Shown: piece after piece, positions 9,229-17,315 of the stretch
Numbering within the stretch: position 1 is the stretch's first letter
Layout of the letters: each line of letters begins with the position of its first letter
DNA from: Tumebacillus amylolyticus
GTDB taxonomy: Bacteria; Bacillota; Bacilli; Tumebacillales; Tumebacillaceae
Reading direction: 5' to 3'
Length of the DNA: 64,000 bases
Assembly (NCBI RefSeq): GCF_016722965.1
Contig: NZ_JAEQNB010000008.1
Span: forward strand, 62,001 to 126,000
Notes under the pieces: model-generated
Told to the model about the DNA's origin: nothing
What the model saw: only the letters and a program-made list of their open reading frames with translations
Databases searched by the model: none
Translations under genes and position numbers: made by a program

Positions 9229-9849
9229 GTGGGTCTTTTCATCACACTCGAAGGCCCGGACGGCAGCGGCAAATCCACACAGATTCGCCGCCTGTCCGAA
9301 CTCTTGGGCCATTCTGGAATAGAAGTTCACACCACCCGGGAACCCGGCGGCACTCCGATCAGCGACCAAATTCGCTCGATGCTGCTCAATCCGGAAAACC
9401 GCGCCATGACCGCCAAGACCGAGATGTTGCTCTACGCCGCCTCGCGCGCTCAACACGTCGCCGAAGTGATCCGCCCCGCTCTCGAACAGGGCCGCGTCAT
9501 CCTCTGCGACCGCTACATCGACGCGAGCCTCGCCTACCAAGCAACCGGCCTTGGCATCCCGCTTGAAGAAGTTCGCAGCATCAACCAACACGCAACCGAC
9601 GGCCTCTGGCCGACCCGCACGTACCTAATCGACGTTCCAAGCGAACTTGGACTTCAACGGGCCTTCGCGGGCCGTGGCAAATGCCTCGACCGGATTGAAC
9701 AGCGCGACCTCGAATACCACCGTCGCGTTCGTGAACAGTTCCTGCAAATCGCCAAGGAGGAGCCGGACCGCATCGTCGTCATCGACGGAACTCAATCTGT
9801 CGAAGCCGTCACCGAAGCGATCTGGCAGGACATCCGCCGGTACCTGTAA
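9229..9849 (+). CDS. tmk: Thymidylate kinase
   Basis: A 206-residue thymidylate kinase, phosphorylating dTMP to dTDP with ATP for DNA synthesis. It begins with the P-loop LEGPDGSGKST (residues 7-17). The dTMP-binding TREPGGTP, the DRYIDASLAYQ motif, and a LID segment FAGRGKCLDRIEQRDLEYHRRV complete the family pattern. The start is GTG at 9229 with AGGGAG upstream, inside a short gap after the PLP enzyme. It is followed after 22 bases by darA, as in B. subtilis. Confidence 0.95.
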   Translation: MGLFITLEGPDGSGKSTQIRRLSELLGHSGIEVHTTREPGGTPISDQIRSMLLNPENRAMTAKTEMLLYAASRAQHVAEVIRPALEQGRVILCDRYIDASLAYQATGLGIPLEEVRSINQHATDGLWPTRTYLIDVPSELGLQRAFAGRGKCLDRIEQRDLEYHRRVREQFLQIAKEEPDRIVVIDGTQSVEAVTEAIWQDIRRYL

Positions 9850-9871
9850 CTCTTTGAGGAGGCGACACATC

Positions 9872-10204
9872 ATGATGCGCTTAGTTATCGCCGTCGTACA
9901 GGACCAAGACTCGCAAAAACTTTCCGACCATCTGGTAGAACGGGGCTTTCGCGCCACCAAACTCGCCTCGACAGGCGGCTTTTTAAAAGCAGGCAACACG
10001 ACGTTTCTCATCGGGGTGGATCAAACCCAAGTCGAGGACGTCATGGGCGTCATCCGCGAATCGTGCCAAGCGCGAGAACAGATGCTCAACCCCATGAACC
10101 CGCTTGGCAACGGCGTGGAACCGATGGTTCCCTACCCCGTCAAAGTCCAAGTCGGCGGTGCGACCGTATTCGTGCTCGACGTGGAGACATTCGCTCATTT
10201 TTAA
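9872..10204 (+). CDS. darA: Cyclic di-AMP receptor protein DarA (PstA/YaaQ)
   Basis: A 110-residue PII-like trimeric protein that binds the second messenger cyclic di-AMP; its downstream output is still poorly defined. Family-like segments are MRLVIAVVQDQD at the N terminus, RATKLASTGGFLKAGNTT (the T-loop/nucleotide region) and a C terminus of beta strands (VQVGGATVFVLDVE). Two consecutive ATG codons (9872, 9875) can start it; GAGGAGG lies 9-12 bases upstream. A longer frame upstream overlaps tmk and is not real. Tight spacing to yaaR (15 bases) supports one operon. Confidence 0.93.
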   Translation: MMRLVIAVVQDQDSQKLSDHLVERGFRATKLASTGGFLKAGNTTFLIGVDQTQVEDVMGVIRESCQAREQMLNPMNPLGNGVEPMVPYPVKVQVGGATVFVLDVETFAHF

Positions 10205-10219
10205 TAAGGAGCGGTTTCG

Positions 10220-10666
10220 ATGAAAATTGGCGGCAACTCCAGACCGTTCGTGGAAACACTCGGTCTGCGCGACGATAAAGTGGCGGGAGATGTGAAGTCT
10301 CCCGCTTTTCAAGACCTGTTCCAACAAGCCAACATGAAATTGACCAAGGCGGAGTTGGACAACCTCATGCGCCAAATCGACGACATGGGGAAACTGCTTT
10401 CCAAGTCGATGACCTGGAAATCCCTGCAGGACTACAAGGAACGCGTCCGCCGCTTTCTCGAACAAGTCGTCAAAGGCAGCTTTTCTTCCAAAGAAAAGCA
10501 AGGCTTTGACAAACGCGGACGCATGCGTCTGTACAAAATCATCTCCCAAATCGACGACCTCATGGCCGAACTCGCCGAAAAAGTCGTCGCCGATGAAAAA
10601 GACAACCTCGAAATCCTCGACAAAATCGGGGACATTCGCGGGCTGTTGTTGAATCTGTACTTTTAG
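10220..10666 (+). CDS. yaaR: YaaR family protein (DUF327)
   Basis: A 148-residue soluble helical protein recognised by position and sequence as YaaR. Characteristic segments are LTKAELDNLMRQIDDMGKLLSKSMTWKSLQDYKERVRRFLEQVV and the C-terminal ISQIDDLMAELAEKV...RGLLLNLYF, all quoted here in pieces. No enzymatic motif, signal peptide or membrane span is seen. It lies between darA and holB with 13-15-base gaps. The function is unknown in the family. Confidence 0.88.
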   Translation: MKIGGNSRPFVETLGLRDDKVAGDVKSPAFQDLFQQANMKLTKAELDNLMRQIDDMGKLLSKSMTWKSLQDYKERVRRFLEQVVKGSFSSKEKQGFDKRGRMRLYKIISQIDDLMAELAEKVVADEKDNLEILDKIGDIRGLLLNLYF

Positions 10667-10679
10667 AGGAGGGGTCGCG

Positions 10680-11651
10680 ATGACCTGGCCAGTACCGGGA
10701 CCCGCGGCCGACATGTTGGCCCGGAGTCTCCAAACCGGGCGATTGGCGCATGCCTATCTCTTTCTCGGCACCGAAGGCTCGGGCCAAGTAGAGACGGCCA
10801 ACCACTTTGCCAAGTCGATCCTCTGCCAAGGCGAAGGAGAGCGGCCCTGCGGGGTTTGCATCCAATGCCGGCTGTTTGAGTCGGGCAACCACCCGGACGT
10901 CATCTTGATCCAACCGGACGGAAACCGGATCAAGATCGACCAAGTGCGGGAGTTGCAAAAAGCGTTCTCCATGAAATCGATGGAGAACGCCACCAAAGTG
11001 TACATCGTCCACCAAGCGGAGAAAATGACCGTTGAAGCGGCCAACGCCCTGCTGAAATTCTTGGAAGAGCCGACGTCGCCGGTCGTGGCGATCTTGCTCG
11101 CAGAATCGAAGTCGAAACTGCTGCCCACCGTGATTTCACGATGCCAGCTGATCGCCTTCGAGCGCCGACCCGTCTCGCAAGTGGAACAATTGCTTCAACA
11201 GGAAGGCATGACCTCGTCCCGCGCGAAGTTCCTCGCCCATCTCAAGCAAAGTTACGGAGCGGCCAAGGAATTTGCTTCGCAGGAGAGATTTGCGGACATC
11301 TTGACGCTAATGGTACAATTGAGTGAAGAACTAGCAACACGTAGAGGGAATCCCCTCTTCACGATACAGGAGAAAGTGATCAAGCCAAGTTGGGCGTCCG
11401 GAGAGATCGACGATCTGCTCGAATGCCTCGCTTGGTGGTATCGCGATGTCTTGCACGTAAGCCTTGGACGAGAGACAGCCGTGGCAGCAGATGGACAACT
11501 AGACAAATACCGCTCCCAGGCCGCGCAGTATCGCACGGATCAACTCGTCGGGATGATTGATACGATCCTGATGACCAAAAAACGCTTGCAAGGCAATGCC
11601 AACGTTCAATTGACGCTTGAGCAGATGATCTTGCGGCTGCAGGGGGTTTAG
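10680..11651 (+). CDS. holB: DNA polymerase III delta' subunit
   Basis: A 323-residue clamp-loader subunit that with tau and delta opens the beta clamp. The N-terminal AAA+ fold has LAHAYLFLGTEGSGQVET where the P-loop should be; the P-loop Lys is missing, in keeping with delta' being a non-ATPase stator. A zinc module is formed by CGVCIQC. EAANALLKFLEEP and the arginine-finger motif TVISRCQ are intact. The C-terminal collar domain follows. GAGGAGGGG is just upstream of the ATG. Its position between yaaR and ricT is as in B. subtilis. Confidence 0.93.
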   Translation: MTWPVPGPAADMLARSLQTGRLAHAYLFLGTEGSGQVETANHFAKSILCQGEGERPCGVCIQCRLFESGNHPDVILIQPDGNRIKIDQVRELQKAFSMKSMENATKVYIVHQAEKMTVEAANALLKFLEEPTSPVVAILLAESKSKLLPTVISRCQLIAFERRPVSQVEQLLQQEGMTSSRAKFLAHLKQSYGAAKEFASQERFADILTLMVQLSEELATRRGNPLFTIQEKVIKPSWASGEIDDLLECLAWWYRDVLHVSLGRETAVAADGQLDKYRSQAAQYRTDQLVGMIDTILMTKKRLQGNANVQLTLEQMILRLQGV

Positions 11652-11658
11652 AACTAGC

Positions 11659-12396
11659 ATGTTTGCCGTCGTCGGAATCCGTTTTAAAAAAGCGGGCAAG
11701 ATCTACTACTTCGACCCGGCTGACCTCCCCATCGAGAAGGCACACTTTGCAATCGTGGAAACCGCGCGCGGCGTGGAATACGGAGAAGTGGTCATCGGTA
11801 AGAAAATGGTCTCCGAAGGAGACGTAGTGTTGCCGCTGAAGCGGGTCCTGCGCGTAGCAGATGCCCGTGACGCCCAACAGGTGGAAGAGAACAAGGTCGC
11901 CGCGAAGAAGGCGTTTCATATTTGCCAACAGAAAATCATCGATCACAAAATGGAAATGAAGCTGGTCGATGTCGAGTACACGTTTGATCGCAACAAGATC
12001 ATCTTCTACTTTACAGCGGACGGTCGAGTGGACTTCCGTGAACTCGTGAAGGACCTCGCGTCTGTGTTCCGCACACGCATCGAGCTGCGCCAAATCGGCG
12101 TGCGCGACGAAGCGAAACTGCTCGGCGGCATCGGGCCGTGCGGGCGCATCCTCTGCTGTTCGAGTTGGCTCGGAGATTTCGACCCGGTCTCGATCCGCAT
12201 GGCGAAAGACCAGAATCTCTCGCTGAACCCGGCGAAAATTTCCGGGCTGTGCGGTCGTCTCATGTGCTGTTTGAAGTTTGAAACGGACAGCTACGAAGAG
12301 GCGGAGAGCTCCAAAGTCGAAGTGGCCGCGGGGGGCAACGCTGGAGGCAAGCCGCATGGCAAGGGCAAGCATCAGCGCGAGGTTTCCGATCACTAG
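11659..12396 (+). CDS. ricT: RicT (YaaT), PSP1-domain subunit of the Ric complex
   Basis: A 245-residue PSP1-domain protein. In B. subtilis it joins RicA (YmcA) and RicF (YlbF) in a complex with Fe-S clusters that steers RNase Y processing and favours sporulation, competence and biofilm. The cysteine motifs GPCGRILCCSSWL and GLCGRLMCCLKFE, which may ligate the cluster, are both intact (residues about 155-210). The C terminus is a Gly/Lys/His-rich tail. The ATG is 7 bases after holB. Confidence 0.93.
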   Translation: MFAVVGIRFKKAGKIYYFDPADLPIEKAHFAIVETARGVEYGEVVIGKKMVSEGDVVLPLKRVLRVADARDAQQVEENKVAAKKAFHICQQKIIDHKMEMKLVDVEYTFDRNKIIFYFTADGRVDFRELVKDLASVFRTRIELRQIGVRDEAKLLGGIGPCGRILCCSSWLGDFDPVSIRMAKDQNLSLNPAKISGLCGRLMCCLKFETDSYEEAESSKVEVAAGGNAGGKPHGKGKHQREVSDH

Positions 12397-12424
12397 ACTT
12401 GATTTGCAAGCGGGGTGAGCGCGT

Positions 12425-12745
12425 GTGGACAAACAGGCCGTTTTTGCTCAGGTTGCCAACGTGGAGGAACGCATCGGCGAACTCTACCGGGAACTGGGCT
12501 CGCTGAAACAGAAGATCGTCGAGCTGTTGGAAGAAAACCAAAAGCTCACCATGGAGAACGAAAACCTGCGGAAGCGGTTGGACAAAACCACCACCAAGTC
12601 TGGGGAACCCGCTCCCATGCTGGGCGAGGGATATGACAACCTCGCACGGCTGTACCAAGAGGGGTTCCACATCTGCAACCTGCACTACGGCAGCCTGCGG
12701 ACCGAGGGCGATTGCTTGTTCTGTCTCTCGTTTCTGCACAAATAA
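12425..12745 (+). CDS. yabA: Replication initiation control protein YabA
   Basis: A 106-residue inhibitor of DNA replication initiation that contacts DnaA and the sliding clamp DnaN. The N-terminal half is a leucine-zipper-like coiled coil (residues about 10-58). The C-terminal zinc module reads [20 protein letters not shown]. The start is GTG at 12425 with GGGGTGAG 6 bases upstream. It is the last gene of the operon; a terminator follows. In B. subtilis trmN6 (yabB) comes next, but here 12 kb of other genes intervene. Confidence 0.94.
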   Translation: MDKQAVFAQVANVEERIGELYRELGSLKQKIVELLEENQKLTMENENLRKRLDKTTTKSGEPAPMLGEGYDNLARLYQEGFHICNLHYGSLRTEGDCLFCLSFLHK

Positions 12746-12766
12746 ACACATCATACGTTCAAAAGC

Positions 12767-12798
12767 AACGCTCGGCGCAGATGCCGGGCGTTTTTTTG
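12767..12798 (+). terminator. Terminator of the yaaO-yabA operon
   Basis: Stem AACGCTCGGC/GCCGGGCGTT with a seven-base T-run, 21 bases after yabA. Confidence 0.8.
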
Positions 12799-12859
12799 TT
12801 ACATAAAGTCAAATTTTGTCGGTATTCGTAAAATATTGATAGGAGTCGTCACCGCGAGA

Positions 12860-12868
12860 TGGTAAAAT
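12860..12868 (+). promoter_or_regulatory. Extended -10 promoter of the phosphorelay/GT operon
   Basis: TGG-TAAAAT fits an extended -10 element; the nearest -35-like hexamer (TTGATA, 12836-12841) is 21 bases away, too far, which is why the TG extension matters. It lies 50 bases before the first gene of the operon. Confidence 0.45.
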
Positions 12869-12918
12869 GTAAGTGTACAAATCCGTACGAAAATCTAGCG
12901 TTTATGGGGTACTGAGTT

Positions 12919-14442
12919 ATGGGGGAAATGAAAATTTCAAAGATGATCAAGTACCAACAGCTATTTAAGGAACAGTCGACGAAGCAATTCGAGAGTTGGC
13001 GCACGGCGGAGTCCGTTTCCACGGAAGACCTGTATCAATTTTTGCACCGTGTGAAAGGCTCGGGGGCGTCGATTGGATTGCCGCTGTGGTCTTTGCAAGC
13101 GGAGTTGTTGCTCGATGACCTGCACCGCGCAGGCGGTGAACACAACCGCAAGCAGTGGGCGCGGGAGGAGTTGTTCGCGTTTCTCAATCCGCTGTTGCAA
13201 GTGGCGGTGGAGGGAGACGGACAACCGGCAGAGACAGCAACGGGTTCGCTTATGACGGAAAACGTTTTCGTTCTCTTGGTTACGCAACAAGCTGCGGTCG
13301 TGACCGAAGTGAAGGCGGAGCTCGAAGGCCTTGGCTGGTCGGTCATCGCGATGGATTCGGCGGCGCGTGCGACCCGTTCCTTTTTTCGATACAAACCGGA
13401 TTTGCTGATTGTGGATGACAAACTCGCCCTCGACCAAACTTCTGAGGGACGATATCTCTTGCAAAAAGTCGAAGAGCACGGCATCGGCCGCGTACTGATC
13501 GGGGAACAAGTGCCCGACAGCGCGACCGAGCAATGGGACGCGGTGTTTGAGCGTCCGCTGGCTTGGGTGTCCTGGATGGGTACCTGCAAACGCTTGGTGC
13601 GCCGACGAGACCTCGCACGTCAGCGGATGCGCGAATCTTCGCTCTCGATTCAAATACTGGAACAACAATGGCCTCATGTGAAAAACTGGCTCGGCGAGCG
13701 AGCGGTGCTTGCCTACCTCGACATCGAGCGCTTGCGGGAGATCAACGAACTACGCGGGTATGCCGCGGGCGACGAAGAGATGGAGAAACTGGCAAGTCTG
13801 TTGCGCGAACGCTTCCCGGAAGCGGGCGTCTACCACGGCTCGGAGGATGAATTCTACCTCCTCTTGCAAGCGGATTCGCCGCAGCAGGTGCAAGAAGACC
13901 TCTTGCAAGCGTGCCGTGCGCTCCCGTGGCTGACGATCAACGTGCGGGTGATGCCGGTTTTGCCGAACGAGGAGATCTCGCTGGCGCTTCGCAGACTGCG
14001 GGACGGGAATTTGTTTGCGGCACACGCCGAGATGGCGGCGACCGCGGAGATCGTGCAGACGCAGTACCTCGCGATCATCGACGACGACGAGATCGTGCGG
14101 TCGCTGTTGTCTGAGCAATTCAAACTCTTGCCCAACCTGAACATTATGAGCTATCGCGAAGGCGAGAGCTTTTTCGATGACGCGTGGCACAAGCAAGACG
14201 GCCAGTACCTGCTGATCATCGACGGGATGTTGCCGCGCATGGACGGTTTTGAAGTGGTGTACAAAGTCCGCACGCAATACGATGCCGACAAATACAGCAT
14301 CCTCATGCTGACCGGACGCAAAAGTGAAAAAGACATCGTGCGCGCCCTCGAACTCGGCGTGGACGATTACATCACGAAGCCGTTTGGCATCCGCGAACTG
14401 GAAGCCCGCGTGAAACGCCTGTTCAAGAGGTTGGAACGATGA
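12919..14442 (+). CDS. Hpt - pseudo-REC - degenerate GGDEF - REC signalling protein
   Basis: A 507-residue multidomain regulator. Residues about 5-105 resemble an Hpt phosphotransfer domain with His43 in FLHRVKGSGASIGL. Residues 112-225 look like a diverged receiver (LLIVDDKLA). Residues 240-370 are a GGDEF fold whose active-site loop reads GSEDE, with RxxE instead of the RxxD inhibitory site, so it should be catalytically dead. The C-terminal receiver is intact (IIDDDE, LLIIDGMLPRMDG, DDYITKPF). It is the first gene of a tightly packed operon and overlaps the next gene by 4 bases. Likely role: phosphate acceptor and binding scaffold in a relay with the hybrid kinase at 17305. The effector surface is unknown. 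Confidence 0.85.
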   Translation: MGEMKISKMIKYQQLFKEQSTKQFESWRTAESVSTEDLYQFLHRVKGSGASIGLPLWSLQAELLLDDLHRAGGEHNRKQWAREELFAFLNPLLQVAVEGDGQPAETATGSLMTENVFVLLVTQQAAVVTEVKAELEGLGWSVIAMDSAARATRSFFRYKPDLLIVDDKLALDQTSEGRYLLQKVEEHGIGRVLIGEQVPDSATEQWDAVFERPLAWVSWMGTCKRLVRRRDLARQRMRESSLSIQILEQQWPHVKNWLGERAVLAYLDIERLREINELRGYAAGDEEMEKLASLLRERFPEAGVYHGSEDEFYLLLQADSPQQVQEDLLQACRALPWLTINVRVMPVLPNEEISLALRRLRDGNLFAAHAEMAATAEIVQTQYLAIIDDDEIVRSLLSEQFKLLPNLNIMSYREGESFFDDAWHKQDGQYLLIIDGMLPRMDGFEVVYKVRTQYDADKYSILMLTGRKSEKDIVRALELGVDDYITKPFGIRELEARVKRLFKRLER

Positions 14443-15485
14443 TCAACTCGGCCCTGCTCTGGGTGCTGTGGGCGATCCTCGGCGCCATCGGACTTTTGTT
14501 GCTCCTCTATCTCTACCTCGTGGTGCAGAAATCGTTCGACGTGCGCTGGCATTCCAAACTCAAGTTGCGCCGGGAACGCTTGAAACCGATGGTGCAGAAG
14601 TTTCTCCTCGAAGGGGAGGAGTCACGGGGCTTGCAACATTTGAATGAAGCGGATCTCGTGGTGTTGAAGGATCTCTTGCTGGAGTACAACCAAGTGTTGC
14701 GCGGCGTGGAGCAGCGGGAGAGGTTGCAGGCGTTGGCCCAGTTGGTGTTCACGGAGCACTTCCGTCGTGACATGAACTCGCGCAACTACGCGAACCGCTT
14801 GAACGCGCTCTATGCCATCGAGGAATTTCGGATGGAGAGTTTGCGCGAGGACGTCGTCGAACGGCTCCGGCGCAAACGCAAGATGGGCACCGTCGAACGC
14901 TACCAACTGTACGCGATCCTCGCCGGTTTGCAGGACGATGCTCTGCTTGGGTTCCTCACCGACAGTGCGCAGGAGCCCCTGCCGGACTTCGTGTACCGCG
15001 AACTGCTTCTCAAGATGGAGGACAGCCTGTTCAACCGGCTGTTCAACCAAATCTACACCCTCCCGACGGCGCTTCGCTACTGCCTGATCGACATCATCGG
15101 CAACAAGGGCGACTACAGCTACTTGACCGCCATCGAAGAACTGACCTACTCCCGCTCCGTCGAAGAACGCATCCGCGCACTGAAAGCGATCACCAAGTTC
15201 GGCTACGTGAAGCGCGGTTCCACGCTCGTCGACAAATCGGAAGCAGAGACGTGGCAGGAACGTTTGATGGCGTCGCGGGCGATGGGAGCCGTCGCCAAGG
15301 ACGAATTCGTGGACGTGTTGAAAAAAATGCTCCGCGATTCCTCGTGGTGGGTGCGCAAAGAATCGGCGCAGTCGTTGCTCCGCTACCCGCGCGGACAGGA
15401 AATTCTCCGCCAGATCGCAGAGAGTGACGAGGACCGCTACGCCCGTGATATGGCGCGTGAATGGCTGGAGGCGAAACAGATATGA
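14439..15485 (+). CDS. Membrane-anchored HEAT-repeat protein
   Basis: A 348-residue protein with one N-terminal membrane span (residues about 6-30: LWVLWAILGAIGLLLLLYLY) and a cytoplasmic, basic, entirely helical remainder. The last third shows HEAT-like repeats (RLMASRAMGAVAKDEFVDVL, WWVRKESAQSLLRYPRGQEIL). The start codon overlaps the upstream regulator (ATGA) and the end overlaps the glycosyltransferase start by 4 bases, so the three are translationally coupled. A protein-binding adaptor that couples the signalling proteins to the glycosyltransferase is a reasonable inference; no catalytic motif is seen. Confidence 0.85.
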   Translation: MINSALLWVLWAILGAIGLLLLLYLYLVVQKSFDVRWHSKLKLRRERLKPMVQKFLLEGEESRGLQHLNEADLVVLKDLLLEYNQVLRGVEQRERLQALAQLVFTEHFRRDMNSRNYANRLNALYAIEEFRMESLREDVVERLRRKRKMGTVERYQLYAILAGLQDDALLGFLTDSAQEPLPDFVYRELLLKMEDSLFNRLFNQIYTLPTALRYCLIDIIGNKGDYSYLTAIEELTYSRSVEERIRALKAITKFGYVKRGSTLVDKSEAETWQERLMASRAMGAVAKDEFVDVLKKMLRDSSWWVRKESAQSLLRYPRGQEILRQIAESDEDRYARDMAREWLEAKQI

Positions 15486-16906
15486 TCGCAAAGTTCATGG
15501 AGATCCTGCATACCGTTTTTACCGTTGTCAACACGTTAATTTTTCTCTATGTGCTGTTCGTTTCGCTGTTTTACTTCCTGTTGTTCATCGTCTCGGCGTT
15601 GCAATTGCGCAAGATGTACGGCTTGGAGGACAAGAGCCCGTACGCCGAATTGCTCGAATCCTCGTTCACGCCGCCGGTCTCGATCCTCGTGCCGGCGTAC
15701 AACGAAGAGGCGGGCATCGTGGCAAGCGTCCGCTCTCTGCTCGCCACCAACTACCCGACTTTTGAAATCATCGTCGTCAACGACGGTTCCAAGGACCGGA
15801 CGCTTGCGACGATGCTGGAAGCGTTTTCGATGAAAAAGGTACAAAAAGCGGTCCGCAAGTCGGTCGAAACCAAACGCATCCGCGACGTCTACGTCTCGGA
15901 AGTCTACCCCGACCTCTGGCTGCTCGACAAAGAAAACGGCGGCAAAGCAGACGCGCTCAACGCCGGCATCAACGTCTCGCAATACCCGTACTTCTGCTCG
16001 TTGGATGCAGACTCGGTCTTGGAGCGAGACGCTTTTCTCAAAGTCATGAAGCCGATCATCGATTCGGACGGCGAAGTGATCTGCTCCGGCGGTTCGGTGC
16101 GCATCGCCAACGGGTGCCGCATCGAACGCGGCGAAGTGCTCGACATCAACTTGCCGTCGAACAAATACGCGATCATGCAAGTCATCGAGTACATGCGGGC
16201 GTTCCTCATGGGCCGCATCGGTCTCTCGCGGCACAACATGCTCTTGATCATCTCCGGCGCGTTCGGCGTGTTCAACAAAGACATCGTGGTCCGCGCCGGC
16301 GGCTACCGACACGACACGGTCGGCGAGGACATGGAGCTGATCGTCCGCCTGCACCGCTACACCCGGGAACACAAGATGAAAAAACGCACGATCATCTACG
16401 TCCCCGACCCCGTCTGCTGGACGGAAGCCCCGGAGGACGCCTCGATCTTGCGCAAACAACGCTCTCGCTGGCACCGGGGCCTCATGGATTCCCTGCGCTT
16501 GCACAAGCGGATGTTCCTCAACCCGCGCTACGGCTTGGTGGGGCTGGTCTCCTTCCCGTACTTTTTCTTCGTGGAGATGCTGGGGCCGATCATCGAAGCG
16601 TTCGGCTACCTCGCGATCCTCATCGGACTTGCGATCGGGCAGACCTACTGGCCGTTTGCAGCGTCGCTTTTACTACTGTCGATTTTAAATGGGTCCCTGC
16701 TCTCCGCAGGTGCCGTCCTGCTGGAAGAATGGAGCCTGCGCAAATACCCGCGGGTGTCCGACTTGACCAAGCTCTGCCTCTACGCCCTGACGGAGACGTT
16801 CTGGTACCGCCCGATGAACACGTTCTGGCGGTTGGAAGGCACGTGGCAGTTCCTGCGCAAACAGCAGGGCTGGGGCGAGATGAAACGCAAAGGCGTCTCG
16901 AAGTAA
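15482..16906 (+). CDS. Family 2 glycosyltransferase, processive polysaccharide-synthase type
   Basis: A 474-residue membrane glycosyltransferase similar in plan to poly-GlcNAc, hyaluronan and cellulose synthases, which polymerise and extrude a polysaccharide. One N-terminal TM pair region (10-45) precedes the GT-A domain: ILVPAYNEE, VVNDGSKDRT, the DADS metal site, GEDMEL, and the product-binding QRSRWHRG (QxxRW). Three or four C-terminal membrane spans follow. Start set at ATG 15482, with GGAGG 10 bases upstream and overlap with the preceding stop; an ATG at 15461 lacks a site. Context with GGDEF proteins suggests cyclic di-GMP control of an exopolysaccharide. The sugar is unknown. Confidence 0.9.
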   Translation: MIAKFMEILHTVFTVVNTLIFLYVLFVSLFYFLLFIVSALQLRKMYGLEDKSPYAELLESSFTPPVSILVPAYNEEAGIVASVRSLLATNYPTFEIIVVNDGSKDRTLATMLEAFSMKKVQKAVRKSVETKRIRDVYVSEVYPDLWLLDKENGGKADALNAGINVSQYPYFCSLDADSVLERDAFLKVMKPIIDSDGEVICSGGSVRIANGCRIERGEVLDINLPSNKYAIMQVIEYMRAFLMGRIGLSRHNMLLIISGAFGVFNKDIVVRAGGYRHDTVGEDMELIVRLHRYTREHKMKKRTIIYVPDPVCWTEAPEDASILRKQRSRWHRGLMDSLRLHKRMFLNPRYGLVGLVSFPYFFFVEMLGPIIEAFGYLAILIGLAIGQTYWPFAASLLLLSILNGSLLSAGAVLLEEWSLRKYPRVSDLTKLCLYALTETFWYRPMNTFWRLEGTWQFLRKQQGWGEMKRKGVSK

Positions 16907-16937
16907 TCGAATCAAATCACAATGGGGGTTGTGACCA

Positions 16938-17315
16938 ATGGCAGCCAGAATTCTGTTGGCCGAAGATGAAGATGTGTTGAGAATGCTCGTCGTCGACTCG
17001 CTGGAAGACTGCGGGTTCGAGATCGACGAAGCGGTCGACGGCGTGGAAGCGTTTGAGAAAATTCAAGCGAATGACTACGACCTCGTCCTGCTGGACTACA
17101 TGATGCCGGGCATGACCGGCCTTGAAGTGGTGGAAAAAACCCGACAGCTCGCCGTGGCGGGCAAGTCGGACGTCAAGATCATGATGCTGACCGCCAAGAG
17201 TCAAAAAGCGGACCAAGACCTCGCTCGTCAAACCGGCGTGAACTATTTCCTGGCCAAGCCGTTCTCTCCGCTTGAGCTCGTCAACTTGGTCGAGGACATC
17301 CTGCATGACAAATAA
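16938..17315 (+). CDS. Single-domain (CheY-like) response regulator
   Basis: A 125-residue stand-alone receiver domain. The acidic pocket AEDED, phospho-acceptor Asp53 (LVLLDYMMPGMTG), Thr in MLTAKS and Lys in FLAKPFSP are all present, so it is competent for phosphorylation. It has no output domain and probably shuttles phosphate between the downstream hybrid kinase and the Hpt domains encoded in this operon. Its 3' end overlaps the kinase start by 11 bases. Confidence 0.9.
   Translation: MAARILLAEDEDVLRMLVVDSLEDCGFEIDEAVDGVEAFEKIQANDYDLVLLDYMMPGMTGLEVVEKTRQLAVAGKSDVKIMMLTAKSQKADQDLARQTGVNYFLAKPFSPLELVNLVEDILHDK

Noticed and set aside
10680-11651. holB as a defective ATPase (broken P-loop)
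   Set aside because: Loss of P-loop function is normal for delta' clamp-loader subunits.
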